From positions 1 to 26,740 of the forward strand of contig JADDMT010000246.1 of the NCBI GenBank assembly GCA_021401465.1: a stretch of 26,740 nt of DNA. Reading direction: 5' to 3'. This DNA is from Teratosphaeria epicoccoides. Its lineage: Eukaryota; Ascomycota; Dothideomycetes; Mycosphaerellales; Teratosphaeriaceae. The position numbers and the translations under genes are program-made. Positions 1-11,900 of the stretch are shown one piece after another. The notes below the pieces were generated by a model that was not told where the DNA came from, did no database searches, and saw only the letters and a program-made list of their open reading frames with translations. The first letter of the stretch is position 1. Each line of letters opens with the position of its first letter.

Positions 1-106
1 TGGATTCGAGCTACTACGTGATTTGAGGTATAGCGGCAACTTGTTCTCGTGGTGTCGGTTGACTGTCGCTAGAGCTTAAACTGACAGTTGAAGAACTACT
101 TGACAT
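1..106 (-). pseudogene. gag: Gag N-terminal fragment of element A1 (continues left of window)
   Basis: This is the first 35 or so codons of a Ty3/gypsy Gag, read leftwards off the window edge. The ATG (complement of 104-106) opens a serine-rich start (MSSSSTVS..) followed by PTPREQVAAIPQIT and then two TAG codons where A-family Gag would read on. The same N-terminus is found in element A2 (from 15660) and A4 (from 26547), which fixes the start. It keeps CAA, CCA and CAC codons that have become TAA, CTA or TAC in A2 and A4, so it is the least RIP-mutated copy here. It is cut only by the window edge. Confidence 0.75.
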
Positions 107-165
107 AGGCGTATGTCAAGCGCTCGCCGAGTCTCCTGATGCTTCCCTAGAAGTAGTGCTCAAAA
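107..165 (-). other. Leader of element A1 between LTR and gag ATG
   Basis: This 59-base stretch separates the LTR end from the gag ATG and is the same length in A2 (15661-15719). The gag frame stays open across much of it but contains no further ATG. Directly after the LTR the element-sense sequence reads TTTTGAGCACTACTTC, which does not begin with the TGG expected of a standard tRNA primer binding site. Confidence 0.55.
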
Positions 166-655
166 TGTCATAAGGGTAGGTGCCGATAGCAGGAAGGTGA
201 CCAGGTGTTAGACTCGGGAGCTGTGAAGAATATCGACAATAGCAGTTGACCTTATAACTGACTCTCCTCTAAGCAAGAGAGGATTAAATTGAGATTAAGC
301 ACGAAGCTCCTAACTGCCTGTCCTAAAGCCATCCCTATATACTAGAGAGTAACAGAGCAGCTCTATTAGATCTGTCGACAGACCCGACAGATCTGTGTCT
401 GTAGATCTGTGGACTAACCCTACAGATCTAAGGGTCTGTCATCACATAATAGATCCCTTCTTCCTTGCAAGCCCATGGATCTGTAGACTAACCCTATAGA
501 TCTAGGGATCTGTCCTCACGTGACAGATCCTTTCTTCCATGACTGTGCCTATGACTCATAGTACTCCCATGATAGTACTATGACTCATAGCACTTAGGAC
601 CTACATGATCCTGTATCCTACAGTACTCCGGACAGTACTCCTGACACTCATGACA
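166..655 (-). repeat. 5' LTR of element A1 (family A)
   Basis: This is a 490-base LTR, starting TGTCATAAGGG and ending ..CATGACA on the plus strand. It is homologous along its length to 13078-13561, 15720-16203 and 25990-26487. In element orientation (minus) it begins TGTCATGAGTGTCAGG and ends CCCTTATGACA, giving short terminal inverted repeats. It contains two AGATCT-flanked hairpin modules. Since gag follows on the left, this is the 5' LTR of a minus-strand element. The five bases after it on the right (656-660, ccttc) are the predicted target-site copy; its partner would be outside the window. Confidence 0.9.
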
Positions 656-687
656 CCTTCCTACTATTAGTACCTACCCTTCTGACA
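656..687 (+). repeat. LTR tip of a further family-A element (A0)
   Basis: These 32 bases match the extreme 3' end of the A LTR in plus orientation (compare 26456-26487 in A4): a CTACTATTAGTACCTACCC-type stretch ending in TTCTGACA. They lie immediately right of the oppositely oriented A1 LTR. The simplest reading is that A1 inserted into the 3' LTR of an earlier A element, of which only this tip is in the window. The identification rests on a short match. Confidence 0.55.
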
Positions 688-979
688 CTGCGTTATCTGT
701 TCTTACATTATTTAGTCCCTATGTAAGTTAACTAAAGGCAGGTACTCTACGTATGTAGTTCGAGTTACTAGCTTAACGGTTGCGGTAGGCAACAGGAGAG
801 CTAGCTAGTAGGTATAAAAACCTCGCCGCTTTCCTAAACTTCCTGTTCTAAAACACTAACATTAACCTCTACTTCTACTTCGCTTAGCCTGCGCCTCGCT
901 ATGTCTACGTGTCTAATCCCGAGCTTCTTCTTCTTTAATCAATTAATTAATCAAGATCAATTAACTCATCTTAGCAATA
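688..979 (+). promoter_or_regulatory. Upstream region and TATA box of the antisense ORF of element B
   Basis: This stretch without an open frame lies upstream of the plus-strand ORF at 980. It contains a clear TATA box, GGTATAAAAACC (TATA core 813-820), about 160 bases before the ATG, followed by a pyrimidine-rich leader (840-940) typical of fungal 5' UTRs. It lies inside element B but points against gag-pol. It suggests the antisense ORF had its own promoter independent of the LTR. Activity is not shown by sequence and RIP may have killed it. Confidence 0.55.
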
Positions 980-2311
980 ATGGCTCATATGCTACAGACT
1001 AAGTTCGACGCTACTTGCTCTGCCTACGATTGTCGCTTATGTCGACGATGCCTCGATAACCTTAGCAGCTAAGCTACACACATCTCTCCTCCGTATGTTA
1101 GTAAGGCGTCCCCTACCTGCGAGGTATGCGTGACTTATACTAACTAAAGCGTAGCCGAGATCTGCATCAGTGGATTTAATAAGGGTAGTATCTACTACAA
1201 TTATGTCAACTATAATAGCAAGCATCAAAAATGCTAGGACCTTCCTAAGGAGGTGTAATATAGCAGTGTTCGCTTCGACTCCCTACTAACATGCGAAAAC
1301 GTCTGTCTAGGTCTAATCGTAGACTTAGTCTAGAAGATCTTAAAGGTGCTAACTGTTAGGGTCGAGACCTTTACTATAGTATGCATATAGTGCGGGTACC
1401 CTCTAAGGATAAACGCTAACTTCCTCTGCTAGACTTACGTAGGCGCCGCGAACTACCTGACTAGCTGCTAGCGTTAACAACTCGGGGCCTTTACCTCTAT
1501 TAACGATGACTTTAAGACGCGGATGATCTGCAAGAAGGTCGTCAAGCAATTTACTGTCCCTGCCGCTAAGGCTACGCCCTAGCGCTATACCGCAAGGCAG
1601 CCTGCCTCTAAGCTAGTCTAGACGACTAAGCCGTAAGTTATTTACTTAACTCCTGTTACGTGCGTACAGCTAACACATTATAGCGCCGCTGCCTATGCTG
1701 CCTTAACGCTACTATCTAAGAAGAAGAAGAAGGCTAGGGCCGAGATTAAGGTTAGTAACAAGGAAGCCGAACCTTCCCTGCTTGCGATCCGCATAGCGTC
1801 CGCTAGGACGCCGAAGCATAAGCCTCTAAGCTAGATCTTTAAGGAGGAGGATAATAACGTCTAGGATACCTTCGATCCTGTTGTGATCCCTTTACGCCAT
1901 AGTGTTACCGCACTAGTTAGGCCTAAGGAAGACACTAAGTTCGATGATGTTATTAACACTCGTGTCAAGAAGCACAAGATGATCTCGCGGGCTAAGCGTA
2001 ATAGCCGCAAGCGCGCCTGAGTCTCTTCGCCTTCTAATGCTAAGGATGAGGAGGAGGTAGTTATCGCGACTAGACGCGGTAAGGCTGTCGCTAGCTCTCT
2101 AGCTACTACAGGCTCTAAAGACGAGCTCCCTCGTAACCTACTAAAGAAGAAGATGCTAGCCTCTCTTCATGGCGTTACTACTCCTGTTACTCCTAGTTGC
2201 CTCAGGTTGTTTAGTAGTCCCTATGCGGGTAGGTAGTCCTTAGCGGACCGTAACAAGAAAGACTCTTCTGCTTCAGGTTTAGTCAGGAAGCCCTTAACTA
2301 GTAGTCGCTAA
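980..2311 (+). pseudogene. Antisense accessory ORF of element B: cysteine-rich, basic protein, RIP-broken
   Basis: One frame of 443 codons runs from ATG 980 to TAA 2309-2311 with about 16 internal stops, almost all TAG or TAA. The N-terminal 90 codons are cysteine-rich (CSAYDCRLCRRC at codons 13-24, then CEVC, then SKHQKC); nearby TAC/TAT codons fit former TGC/TGT changed by RIP, so the zinc-binding-like cluster may once have been larger. A run of five lysines is near codon 247, and the C-terminal half is charged (KKHKM, RKRA). A frame-neutral intron-like stretch (GTAAGT..GCTAAC..TATAG) lies at 1633-1683. It is oriented against B gag-pol and ends 145 bases from the pol stop, tail to tail. I recognise no family. 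A competing frame at about 1290-1500 also looks partly coding, so the exact gene model is uncertain. Confidence 0.6.
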
Positions 2312-2456
2312 GCACTAGCTACGAAGCTAGTCTAAGCATGTCTCTTGTTTTCTCTTCCTTAGGTTTATTCTAGGTATGCCTTTTAGCATCAATAATGTAT
2401 AAGTAGGGCGTTTGTTTCTCGTTGTTACTTCGTGCGTCATGCGCTACATATGTGTA

Positions 2457-5400
2457 TTAAGAACTCTGCTCCGAAACTCTTATCTTCCTATGAATTAACC
2501 TTCTTAAGCCCTGCTTACGCCTCCTCCGCTCTTTAAACTCACGAATAGCTTCTAGAGCGTTCTTGTAGTCTCTAGCTAAAACCTATTATGTGTACTTAGG
2601 TAGGTATCCTTTCTACTTTACTAGATAATACGTTACGCCTTTACGCCGCATACTGTTCTTAATACCCTCGACTTCCTACTCTTTGTTCTCTTCTGCTACT
2701 AGCATTAGGTCCGCAGGCTCTTCGCCCTTACGCTATACCTATGGTTTAAGTAGAGATACGTAGAAGACATTATGTACATAATACGACGATAGTAATAATA
2801 GCTAGTATGCCTGCAAACCTATTACGTCATATATCCGGAAGGGTCTGACGAACCTTAGCGTCATCTTCTTACTTAGAAGTTTAAGCTTAAGATTCTTCGT
2901 TAATAGTAACACCTTTATACTAAATACGTATTATATCGGTTTAGCATAGGCGTTATTATGTTTAGTCTAGGATTCTAAGGCCTTTTTCTAGTGTTCTATT
3001 AGTACTGAATGTACCTTGCGCATACGCCGCGCTAATTCCGTAGCGGCTAGCACCCTCTCCTTAGACGACTTATCCTGAGGTAGTTCTAGGTATATTTCTA
3101 GATTAAAGCTATAAAGAATCTAGAATAGTGACATGCGCATAGTAGCGTACACGCTGTTATTAACTACAAATTCCGCCATAGGAATTGCGTTAGCCTAGGC
3201 ATCCTAGTTCTTAGCGTAGTAGTACTAGAGGTACTACTTAAGAGTCTAGTTTATACGTTTAGTCTAACTATTAGTCTATAGATAGAATGCTATACTTAGG
3301 TAGTACTTAACACGCGCCTCGAACACAAATTCTTGCTAGTATTTACTAGTAAAAGACAGAACCTTGATCTAATAGAATACTTCGGGGCATACTAAAGCGC
3401 TATATGACTTCGTCACGAAGTAGCCGCGCAAGCTTGCTACTTATGCCCTTTTTTGTACATAGGATAAAGACATTTATCTTCGAGTATTAGTTAACTACTA
3501 TAAGGACAGCATTAACTATATTGCCTCTCTACTTTGCTAGTAGCAAATTAGTAATAAAATCTATAGTCAAGTCTTACTATAGTCTCTCTAGTAGTAGGAG
3601 CGCCTAAGCATCGCTATAGGGGCGATAGCGCCGAGATTTGCTAATCTAGCATGTCTAGCAGGATTTGACATAGTTAGAAACATCCTGTTCTAGCTTTAGC
3701 TACTAGTATTTACGTCTAAGAAGTACATTTGTCTTCTCTACACTAAAATGACCTGCAAGTTCATTGTTGTAATGAATACAGAGGAGCTACGAACAGAGTA
3801 CGTAGTTAGCAGGTACGTAGAGCCTATTATTTAAGTACTACAAGTCGCTAGACTTAGTCTAGTACTTCGGACTATCTGTAGTATCCTAGAGGGCTACACC
3901 CTTATTAATTAACTCCGGTTCTCGCTCTTGTAACCGCTAAATAAGTCTCGAGACTTCTTTAAAGGGTTCTTTAGACATTGCATGCTTACTACATGTAAGC
4001 TAGTTAACTACCGCATAGATTAAGCTAGACACGGTTACTATAACTGCTAGATAGGAGGGTTCATCGCTAGCGGAGGCTATGAGGCCCTATTAGGCCTGTA
4101 GTTAACCTACAAGAGGAGCTGTCAGTTACCCTGCTCCCTAGTGTTATAGTCTAGTCGTCGCAAAGGACTGTTAGCTAGGTTCGTCTTCCCGGAACAATGC
4201 TAGACAACGAAGTTAAAGCTAGCGAGGAAAGTCGCCTACCTTGCTTACTAACTACTTAGCTACTTCACGCCTATAAAGCCGCGAAGGTTGTTATAGTTAG
4301 TAAGCACCTTAATAGGGTGCGCTGCGCCTTCGAGGTAGTGTTAGTACTCCTTAAAGCTGTTAACAATAGCTAAAAGCTCTTAGTCGTAAGTCTTGTAGTT
4401 AAGCTTAGCGCCCTACATCTTCTGCGACTAGAAGGCAATTAGGTACTATCACGTACTACCTTTGTGCGACTAGAGCTGCAATATAATTACAGCTATTACG
4501 AATTTTGAAGCATCGGTCTCTATTCGGATCTTCGTAGCAGGGTCAAAGTGCCGAAGTATAGGCGTAGTTTAAAAAGCTGCTTTAAGTTTAGAGAAAGCTT
4601 TGCTCTAAGCCTCCTCCTAAGGCACTATCCCTAGCTTTTTTCCTTAAATTACGCCCTTTGCGAGGGCCGTAAGAGGAGCTACGATCTTCGAGTAGGATTA
4701 TATGAATCTGCAATAGAAGTTAGTAAATCCTAGGAATACCTGTACTTCTTAGAGGGTAGTTAGCTACAGCTACTCCGCGATTATAGACACCCTTTAGTCA
4801 TCTATGATGACTCCTTCTGTAGAGACGATGTATCCAAGAAACTTAATCCTATCTGTTAGGAATGAGTACTTCTTTAGGTTCGCATACAGAGCAAACTTGT
4901 AGAGCCGTTCGAGTACTATCCTTAGATGCTAAATATGCTCCTCCTTCGAGTTAGAGTAGACTAGTATATCGTCTAAATATACTACGTAGCAGGTGTTAAC
5001 GAGGCCGGCCAGGGCCTAGTTAATATACGCTTAGAACATCGCTAGTACGTTAGTCAAGCTAAATAGCATCACTGTATACTTAAAGTGTCTATACTACGTT
5101 TAGAACGTAGTCTTCTACTTGTCGCCCTTTCGGATCGGTATCTAGTAGTAGGCGTCCTTCAAGTTAATAGACAAGAAGATAGCGGGGCGACTAAGGCGGT
5201 CAAGCGTCTCGCTAATAAGTAGTAGGGGGCAGCGGTTTTTCTAGGTTACTACGTTAAGGCCCCTATAGTTAACACATAGGCGGAGCGTGTTATCCTTCTT
5301 TAAGACGAACATAACTAACGCTCTAGCCTCGCTGTCGCTTCGTCGGATCCACGCGTTCCTTTGCGCCTTATAGAGGTAGTCTCGAAGTGTTTCGAGCTAC

Positions 5401-7367
5401 GATTCCGACATAGGGTATAGAGGTTAATGCAGAGGATTGTAACTCTCCTTAAGGTTAATCGCATGTTCCGCGTCTAGGGCCTAGGCATAGGCCGCAGCCT
5501 CTACGTCAAAAATATCGGCGTATTCCTCTAACTTAGGCAGAAGGGTAACGTCTTCCTTAACGTTCCGTATGTAGACCGTATACACGCATTAGACCTTCTT
5601 CATGTCCTTGTAGAAGCTGTGTGCATCACGCATCTACACTGCAGGAACTTCGCCTATAGAGCTGTAGAACTAGTTGTTAGTAGCTCTATTAACAACGACT
5701 CCCTGCTTGTAGCGCTAAGGGCGGCCGAGTAGGAGCTCCTTATTAGGAACGTCTTCGGCGTAGAAGACTTCATTAGTCTCGCGCACTTCTCCTAAGGAGT
5801 CCGCGAGTTAGAGGCGCACGTTGTACGCGCCTTAAGCCGCTACGCCTTCGCCCTAAAAGGACTTCATAGTAGGCAGCAGGGCTCCTAGGATCGGCTTCAA
5901 ACTAAGCTATACGACTACCCTCTAGGGTATCACGTTAACCTCCGTAAGGTCATCTAACATATAGTCTACTAGCTTAAGCGAGCTATTAACTCAGACCGTA
6001 CCGGATAGGCGCCAGGCAGGCTACGAGTCTATACTATTAGTGACAGACAGCTTAGATACCCGTAGTAGCCATTCGGTTGTCTCGGGCTTGTCCTTCTTTC
6101 GCCTCCCCTCTAGGGAGGTTTTAGACACCTTGCTTACCTTCTTCCTATCACTTCGTTTAGGACAGCAAGCCGCCTAGTAGTCCCTCGCTCTACAGATGTA
6201 GCAGCTACTCGGAGGCTTCTCGCTACTGTCTTTTAGCTTAGAGGGCTTGCTCCTCTAGAATAAACTACCGCGTTAGGCGTGACCCCTAGGGCGCTTGTAA
6301 TAGCGGCCCTTTAGTAGGTCCTTAGGGCTTAGACGCTTATTGTCCTTACTGCCCGATTTTCTATTTCGCTTCAAGGTGATTTCCATACGTGTCGCAAGGG
6401 ACACGAGGTCTTGCCGAGTTGTCAGAAGTTCATGAAAAGTCATGATTATATTCCGAAGATTGTCATCAAGTTTGACAAGCAAGTGCCGCACGCGTTACGT
6501 CTTAGTATAGGGTAGCATCTGTCCCTCGAGTGTAGCGAGGTAGGTAGCGAAGCTAGAGGTTATTTGTCCCTTCCTCTGCTTAGCCTTCTCGTACTCGACA
6601 GACATAGTAAGGGCGCGATTCCCTGGATCCTCGACCTAGTCGACATAGAACTAGCGAAAGTCTGCCTATGTATACGTTCTGTCATAGACCCGCATAAGGT
6701 CATACCGCTTATGCTAATTGTTGCGAGGTTCCTTATCCTCTTCGAGCTACATCACACTAAAGGCGACTCGTTTGCCCTCTGTAGAATATCCGCATAGGTT
6801 AAGCATGAAAACTGCCTTACACGCCTGTAAGAAAGTTCGAGCCTCCTTCAAGGTGTCTCCCTTAAACGGCTTTAGGTTACATGCGTTACGACTACCTCCT
6901 AGTTAGCCTACTATGGCCCCGAATTTAGGCACCAGGTTCGCAGGAACACGCGGAGGGTCTACGCCTCCTAGTACGTTATCTTCGCGGGTCCCTAGCGTAA
7001 AATCTCGCTAGATTTCTTCGTCCGCTAGTTCATTAGTACCGCTTATGGCGACGTCTTCGTCGTCCTCGCCGTTGTCACTACTAGAAGCAGTGCGGCTCTA
7101 GCTCTAGTTCGTAAGGCGGTTCGCGACCTAATTAACAATCATAGATATAAGGGCTAGGTCGATAGTTAGGGTTAGCTGCGGTCCCTATGCAGGGAGTCTA
7201 TTGCCTTGTCTGCCGCGTAATTAGCCTCTAGCGGAACTGTCGCTCGATGTAGTGTCACTTGCAGGGGGTACTTCTGCGGGCTAGTTACTTAGGCTAGCTT
7301 CGCTATTGCAGGCGCTTAGGATAGCGCTCGCTACGCGTTAGTTGCGAGTTCGTAGTACTCTAGACAT
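2457..7367 (-). pseudogene. gag-pol: gag-pol of element B (single frame, RIP-inactivated)
   Basis: A polyprotein frame of 1637 codons from ATG (complement 7365-7367) to TAA 2457-2459, interrupted by many TAG/TAA codons but apparently without a frame change. In order: acidic Gag with a retrotransposon-Gag core around FYVD..VEDPGNRALTMS; a zinc knuckle at about 6162-6203 (CYIC, four residues, Tyr in place of His, four residues, Cys); reverse transcriptase with intact YLDDILVYS near 4964-4981; RNase H with IETDAS near 4500-4520; integrase with LLDQGSVF near 3365; and a C-terminal chromodomain (YLVK-stop-KGY, about 2560-2640), which makes it a chromovirus. The integrase catalytic Glu of the usual TERxNQ motif is Lys (AAA, 3258-3260), as expected from TpG to TpA. 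Gag and Pol share one frame, unlike element A. The 24704-25742 copy confirms the Gag start. Confidence 0.88.
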
Positions 7368-7416
7368 ATTATAGTATTCTCTGCTAGACTGCAAAGCAGG
7401 GGGGAGAAAGCAGAAC
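7368..7416 (-). other. Leader of element B
   Basis: These 49 bases lie between the 5' LTR and the gag ATG. In element sense they begin GTTCTGCTTTCTCCCCCC and include CTGCTTTGCAG. No TGG primer-binding start is visible at the LTR edge. In B' the matching leader is longer because of a local duplication. Confidence 0.5.
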
Positions 7417-7776
7417 TAATATAGATGTATATGCTATATAATATGGAAATATCTCGTAGTGTGACAGAGTAATCCGACCTTTTAGTAGGTACAAGACAGC
7501 GCTGCTTTCTGCTTATCGTAGAGGTAGCGCTAAGGGTGCTTATAACCCCTAACGCTCCTTAATTAGGGAAAGCATGTCCGAGCATAACCCTACAGGGGTA
7601 CTGTAGGGTCAGCGACGTAGGGGCGTCCTACGTTGACAACTAATCCCTCTTAGACGACATATGAGCTAACGTATGTACGAAGGACCCCCTTGCTATATGT
7701 AGTAGGGTTACTACATGCCAAGGGCAGGCATTAGAACCTATGCGGTTCTAACGGCCCCCTAGTATCAACCGTATCA
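7417..7776 (-). repeat. 5' LTR of element B
   Basis: This 360-base LTR has the same length as the B' LTR at 24275-24634. In element sense it starts TGATACGGTTGATACTAGGG and ends ..CATCTATATTA, consistent with inverted ends TGATA/TATCA after one RIP change. Partial copies lie at 23619-23755 (-) and 23931-24274 (+). It abuts element A3 gag at 7777; 7777-7781 (gatct) is the predicted target-site copy. Confidence 0.88.
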
Positions 7777-8992
7777 GATCTCGTAATTAGAATCGATAAT
7801 CGCATCTAGGAATAACAGCAAGAGTGACAACATAGAAATTGCAAGCTAGCACAGGCTAACTATAAGGTCTAACGATTAGCACTAAAATGGCGAAGCGATT
7901 ACTATAGTCTCTAACCTATGGAGTTAGATGCGACTAAGGGGCGTCCGAGGAATAGACCCCGAGGAAAGCCGCGGAAGGGCTCTCCTCCCTAGAATGGTCT
8001 GAAGAAGCCATTCGACAACAGTAATCTCGAGTGCCATAACTGTAGAAAGAAAGGACACTTTGCCCGCGAGTGTTTTGCTAAGAGGCAACGACAAGAACTA
8101 CCTAGGATAGAGCAGGCTCGCGCGACTATAACGGCGCCTTAGCAAAAGGCCGCCGCTACTCAAGAACTAGACTATGCCGCACTCACTTAGACTACGTGCT
8201 ACGACGACGATTGTCGAATTCACATGAGTGATAAAAATGGTTCCGGATAGTACCCTAGCCGAAACAAGGCATAGTCGATCTGTGCGCTAAGGGGTACACC
8301 TTCTAGTACGACAGTCCTGAGGCAACAGGAGCTAGAAGAAGAAGAAGAAGGTTTAGACGACAACTACGAGATTGTCGAGGCCGTCATTCCTGATTCCGAG
8401 GAAGACGAGAGCATAGAGCGATAGGCTATGCCGCCGCATGACATTAGGCTCGATATTATCCGAATCATACAGAACTAGTAGGCTTAGGCTTGCCCATAGA
8501 TTAATGGAGTATAACATGTCGACTAGCTTTAGTATAACGAACTAGCCGACCGTATGCGACGACACCTAAGGAGACTACTAGTTGTAGCTTAACCTCACGC
8601 GCATCAGAAAGTTGTCCAAGAAATTATACTGTTCGGGGTAGAGTTTACGCCCTAGGGAGGCTACCTGACCTACGAAGGTATTCAGATTTCACGAGCGCTA
8701 CGACTCCGAGTCTACTACTTAAAGATAGAGTACGCAAGAAACGCGCAGGAACAGCAAGGCTAAGAGCGAGAACGACCTCTTAGGCTAGAGAACGGTAACG
8801 CTTAGAGAAGAAGCTAAGACCGCATAATCCCTGATCTAGTCCGTGAAGACAGTTATTCGGGAAACGACGAGGTCCGCTAGAATTAGACCTACGGACAGAC
8901 TAGACAGGGCTGCAACGATGTGCCGCGATTAGCGCCAGATACGCGAACAAACTTAGAGTATAGGTGCACATTGACGAGACGCCAGCTAGGGC
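7777..8992 (+). pseudogene. gag: gag (C-terminal part) of element A3
   Basis: This frame starts without an ATG because B cut off the N-terminus; A2 shows the missing part. A basic, arginine/lysine-rich stretch (KGRPRNRPRGKPRKG) leads into a perfect zinc knuckle at 8032-8073, CHNCRKKGHFAREC (C-x2-C-x4-H-x4-C), the nucleic-acid-binding motif of Gag nucleocapsid. After it comes an acidic region with a run of glutamates (8335-8350) and a further conserved stretch to about 8990, where stops accumulate. Stops are TAG/TAA. The protease-pol frame begins before this one ends, in the -1 register. Confidence 0.85.
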
Positions 8993-11900
8993 CTTAATAG
9001 ATTCAGGATGTACTAGAATCTTCATGACGCCTAAGTTCGCTAGGACAGCTAGGATAAAGCTACAGGCGAAGACAAATGCTTTCTCGCTACAAGCGATTAA
9101 CAGAAAGCTAGTTATCTACAACTAAGGAATAGTTAACGAAGAGACCGAGATGATGCCTCTACGGATAGGACGCTACCGAGAGATACTCTAGTTCGACATC
9201 ACGGAGTCACTAGGCTCGGATGTAGTACTAGGGTTACTATGGCTAAGAAACGCTAACCCCTATATCGACTAGAAGAATGAGAGGATCTAGTTCCTAGAAC
9301 TCTCAAGATCGATACCTCTACCTGTAGTACACGACGTACTAGGCAAGATCGAAATATGTGCTATGACTTTAAGCGAGATAGTAGCCGCTATTAAGGATCT
9401 AGAATAGGAAGTGTACGTCCTATAGGTCAAAGCAACGCAAACGGAAGTCAGGGTCGAATTCATAGTTCCTAATAAGTATTAAGAGTTCGCTACTCTTTTC
9501 GAGGAAGAACCCGACTAAGAAGCTCTGCTAGAACACTAGGAGTAGGACTACGGGATACCCTTACTCCCTAGCAAGACACTAACGAAGCAATCAGTTCGCC
9601 TGTTATTAGCGGCGAAACTAGAGATTCTCCGGAAATACCTAGAAGACAACCTCTAGAAAGGCTTCATCCGCGAGTCGTAGTCCCTAGCCGGATATCCGAT
9701 CCTGTTTATGCCTAAGGGGGAAGATAACTAGCGACTCTACGTAGATTATCGGGGATTAAACGACATTACAATAAAGAATAGTTATCTACTTCCTTTACTC
9801 TCGGAATTACAGGACCGCCTGTAAGCAGCAATGTGGTTCTCGAAGTTCGATATACCTAGAGCGTATAACCGAATTCGAATTAAGGAAGGCGAAGAATAGA
9901 AGACTACGTTCCGAACTAGGTTCGGACACTACGAGTACATAGTTATGCCATTTAGGTTAACAAACGCCCTAGCTATATAGCAGGCATTTATCAACAATGT
10001 GCTACGAGAGTACCTCGACGTCTTTGTGGTTATATACCTAGACGACATCCTCGTCTACTCCTAGACGATTGAAGAGCATAGGACTCACGTATGCAAGGTA
10101 CTTTAGAAACTCCAGGATTACCGGTTAAAGGTTAAGCCTTAGAAGAGCGAGTTTTACAAGCAGGAAGTACAATTCCTTAGCTACGTAGTAGCATAGAATA
10201 GAATCAAGATAGACACTAAGAAAGTCTAAGTCGTAAAAGAGTAGCCTATGCCGACTAATGTTAAGGAAGTATAGTCCTTCCTTAGATTCGCTAACTTCTA
10301 TAGGAGATTTGTGGCAAACTATTCGAAGATCACGGCACTACTTACGACTCTTACGACGAAGGATACACTATTCGTATAGGACGACGCCTAACGGAATGCC
10401 TTTAAGGAACTTAAGCGACGATTTACAGATCAGCCGATCTTACTTGTATTCGACCTAGATAAACCTATCATAGTCGAAACAGATGCCTCTAACGCAGCAC
10501 TCGGGGCATGCTTAAGTTAACTAGGACCGAGTAGACGACTATAGCTAGTCGCCTACTACTCGAGGAAATTGTCTGGACCTAAACTCCGTTACGATGTCTA
10601 TAACAAAGAACTTCTAGCTATAGTAGACGCCTACAAGGCCTAGCGAGTCTACTTAGAAGGTTCTAAGCACTAGGTCACGGTCTACACAGACTATGAGAAC
10701 TTGCGATACTTCATAACGACGAAAGAGTTAAACTGACGACAGGTTCGGTAGAGCGAGGAGCTCTCTAGTTTTAACTGCAAGATTGTCTATCGTAAGGGGA
10801 CTAATAACGCACGCGCCGATGTACTTAGCCGCCAGACAGACTACATGAAGGGCATGAAGCGGGAGAAACATGCTGTTCTCTAGGAAAATAGCGATAGCAC
10901 GCTAGGAGTTAACCGACTCGCGGCTACGACTGTTACATGGACTAGTAGATTTCAGGACGACCTGAAGAACGCCCTAATCCATGACCTAACTGCGCTCGCT
11001 GTCCGCGACGACATTAATAGACAGGAGGATTAGGAAGACGAAGACGGAATCCTTCTGTTTTAAGGATTAGTATACATGCTAACGTCTTTACGATTAGAAC
11101 TACTACGCCTCCGACATGACGTACCTTAGGCAGGACACCCGGGAGTGTCTAAAATGAAGCAAATTCTCCGACAAGAATATTACTTCCCTAGGATAGGCAA
11201 GGCAATTAAGGACTACGTCTGTTAATGTGTAACTTGCTAACGAAGTAAGCACGACCGTCATAAACCGTATAGGCTACTACGACTACTAAAGGTACCTTAA
11301 CGGCCATAGAAATCGCTCGCTATGGATTTTATCGTTAAACTACCTTAGTCGAGAGAACCCGCTACTAATGAGTTCTTCGACAGGATCATGGTAGTAGTCG
11401 ACCGATTCACTAAGTTTAGGAAGTTTATCCCTTACCGCGAAGACTTCAAGACTGAAGATATCGCGCATGTCTTCATCAAATAGGTAGTAGCACTACACAG
11501 CATGCTATAGGACCTAGTAACGGATCGAGGATCCGTGTTTACCTCTAACTTCTAGAGAGCCCTAATGAGACAATTCTAGGTTAAACATCAACTAAGTACT
11601 TCCTTCTACCCTTAGACGGATAGAGAGACAGAACGCCTAAATCAGACGTTAGAATAGTACCTTCGATCCTATGTTAATAGGGACTAGAACAACTAGGTAG
11701 AGTTGTTGCTAATAGCATAGCTCGCGTATAATAGTACGCCAGCAGAGTCAACAGGACTCTCGCCATTTCAGATGGCATATAGATCAGCTATAGAAGACAT
11801 TCTAGACGTCTTAGCTAGTAATCCAAACCTAGCAGCACTCGGACGAGTAGAACATTTACGCTGACTACAAACAGAAGCACGACTCGACCTACAGTTCTAT

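Larger units (their letters stand above)
688..7776 (-). mobile_element. Element B: Ty3/gypsy chromovirus, 3' LTR beyond window
   Basis: A minus-strand LTR retrotransposon. From right to left it has a 360-base 5' LTR (7417-7776), a 49-base leader, one gag-pol frame (7367 to 2457) and an oppositely oriented accessory ORF (980-2311) with its own promoter-like region. The left end is cut at 688 by family-A LTR sequence, so the 3' LTR and polypurine tract are not in the window. The right LTR end sits exactly in the gag of element A3 (7777), showing that B inserted into A3. Strong RIP is visible throughout. Confidence 0.85.

Noticed and set aside
1093..1154. Possible intron GTATGT..TACTAAC..GTAG in the B antisense ORF
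   Set aside because: Removing it would move the reading to a frame with many more stops at 1156-1270, while the unspliced frame has few. The second frame at 1290-1500 is probably chance.
1037..1228. Minus-strand open stretch of 63 codons
   Set aside because: It is the reverse of the cysteine-rich antisense ORF of B and has no independent support.
6564..6906. Plus-strand open stretches of 77 and 62 codons
   Set aside because: They are antisense shadows of element B gag.
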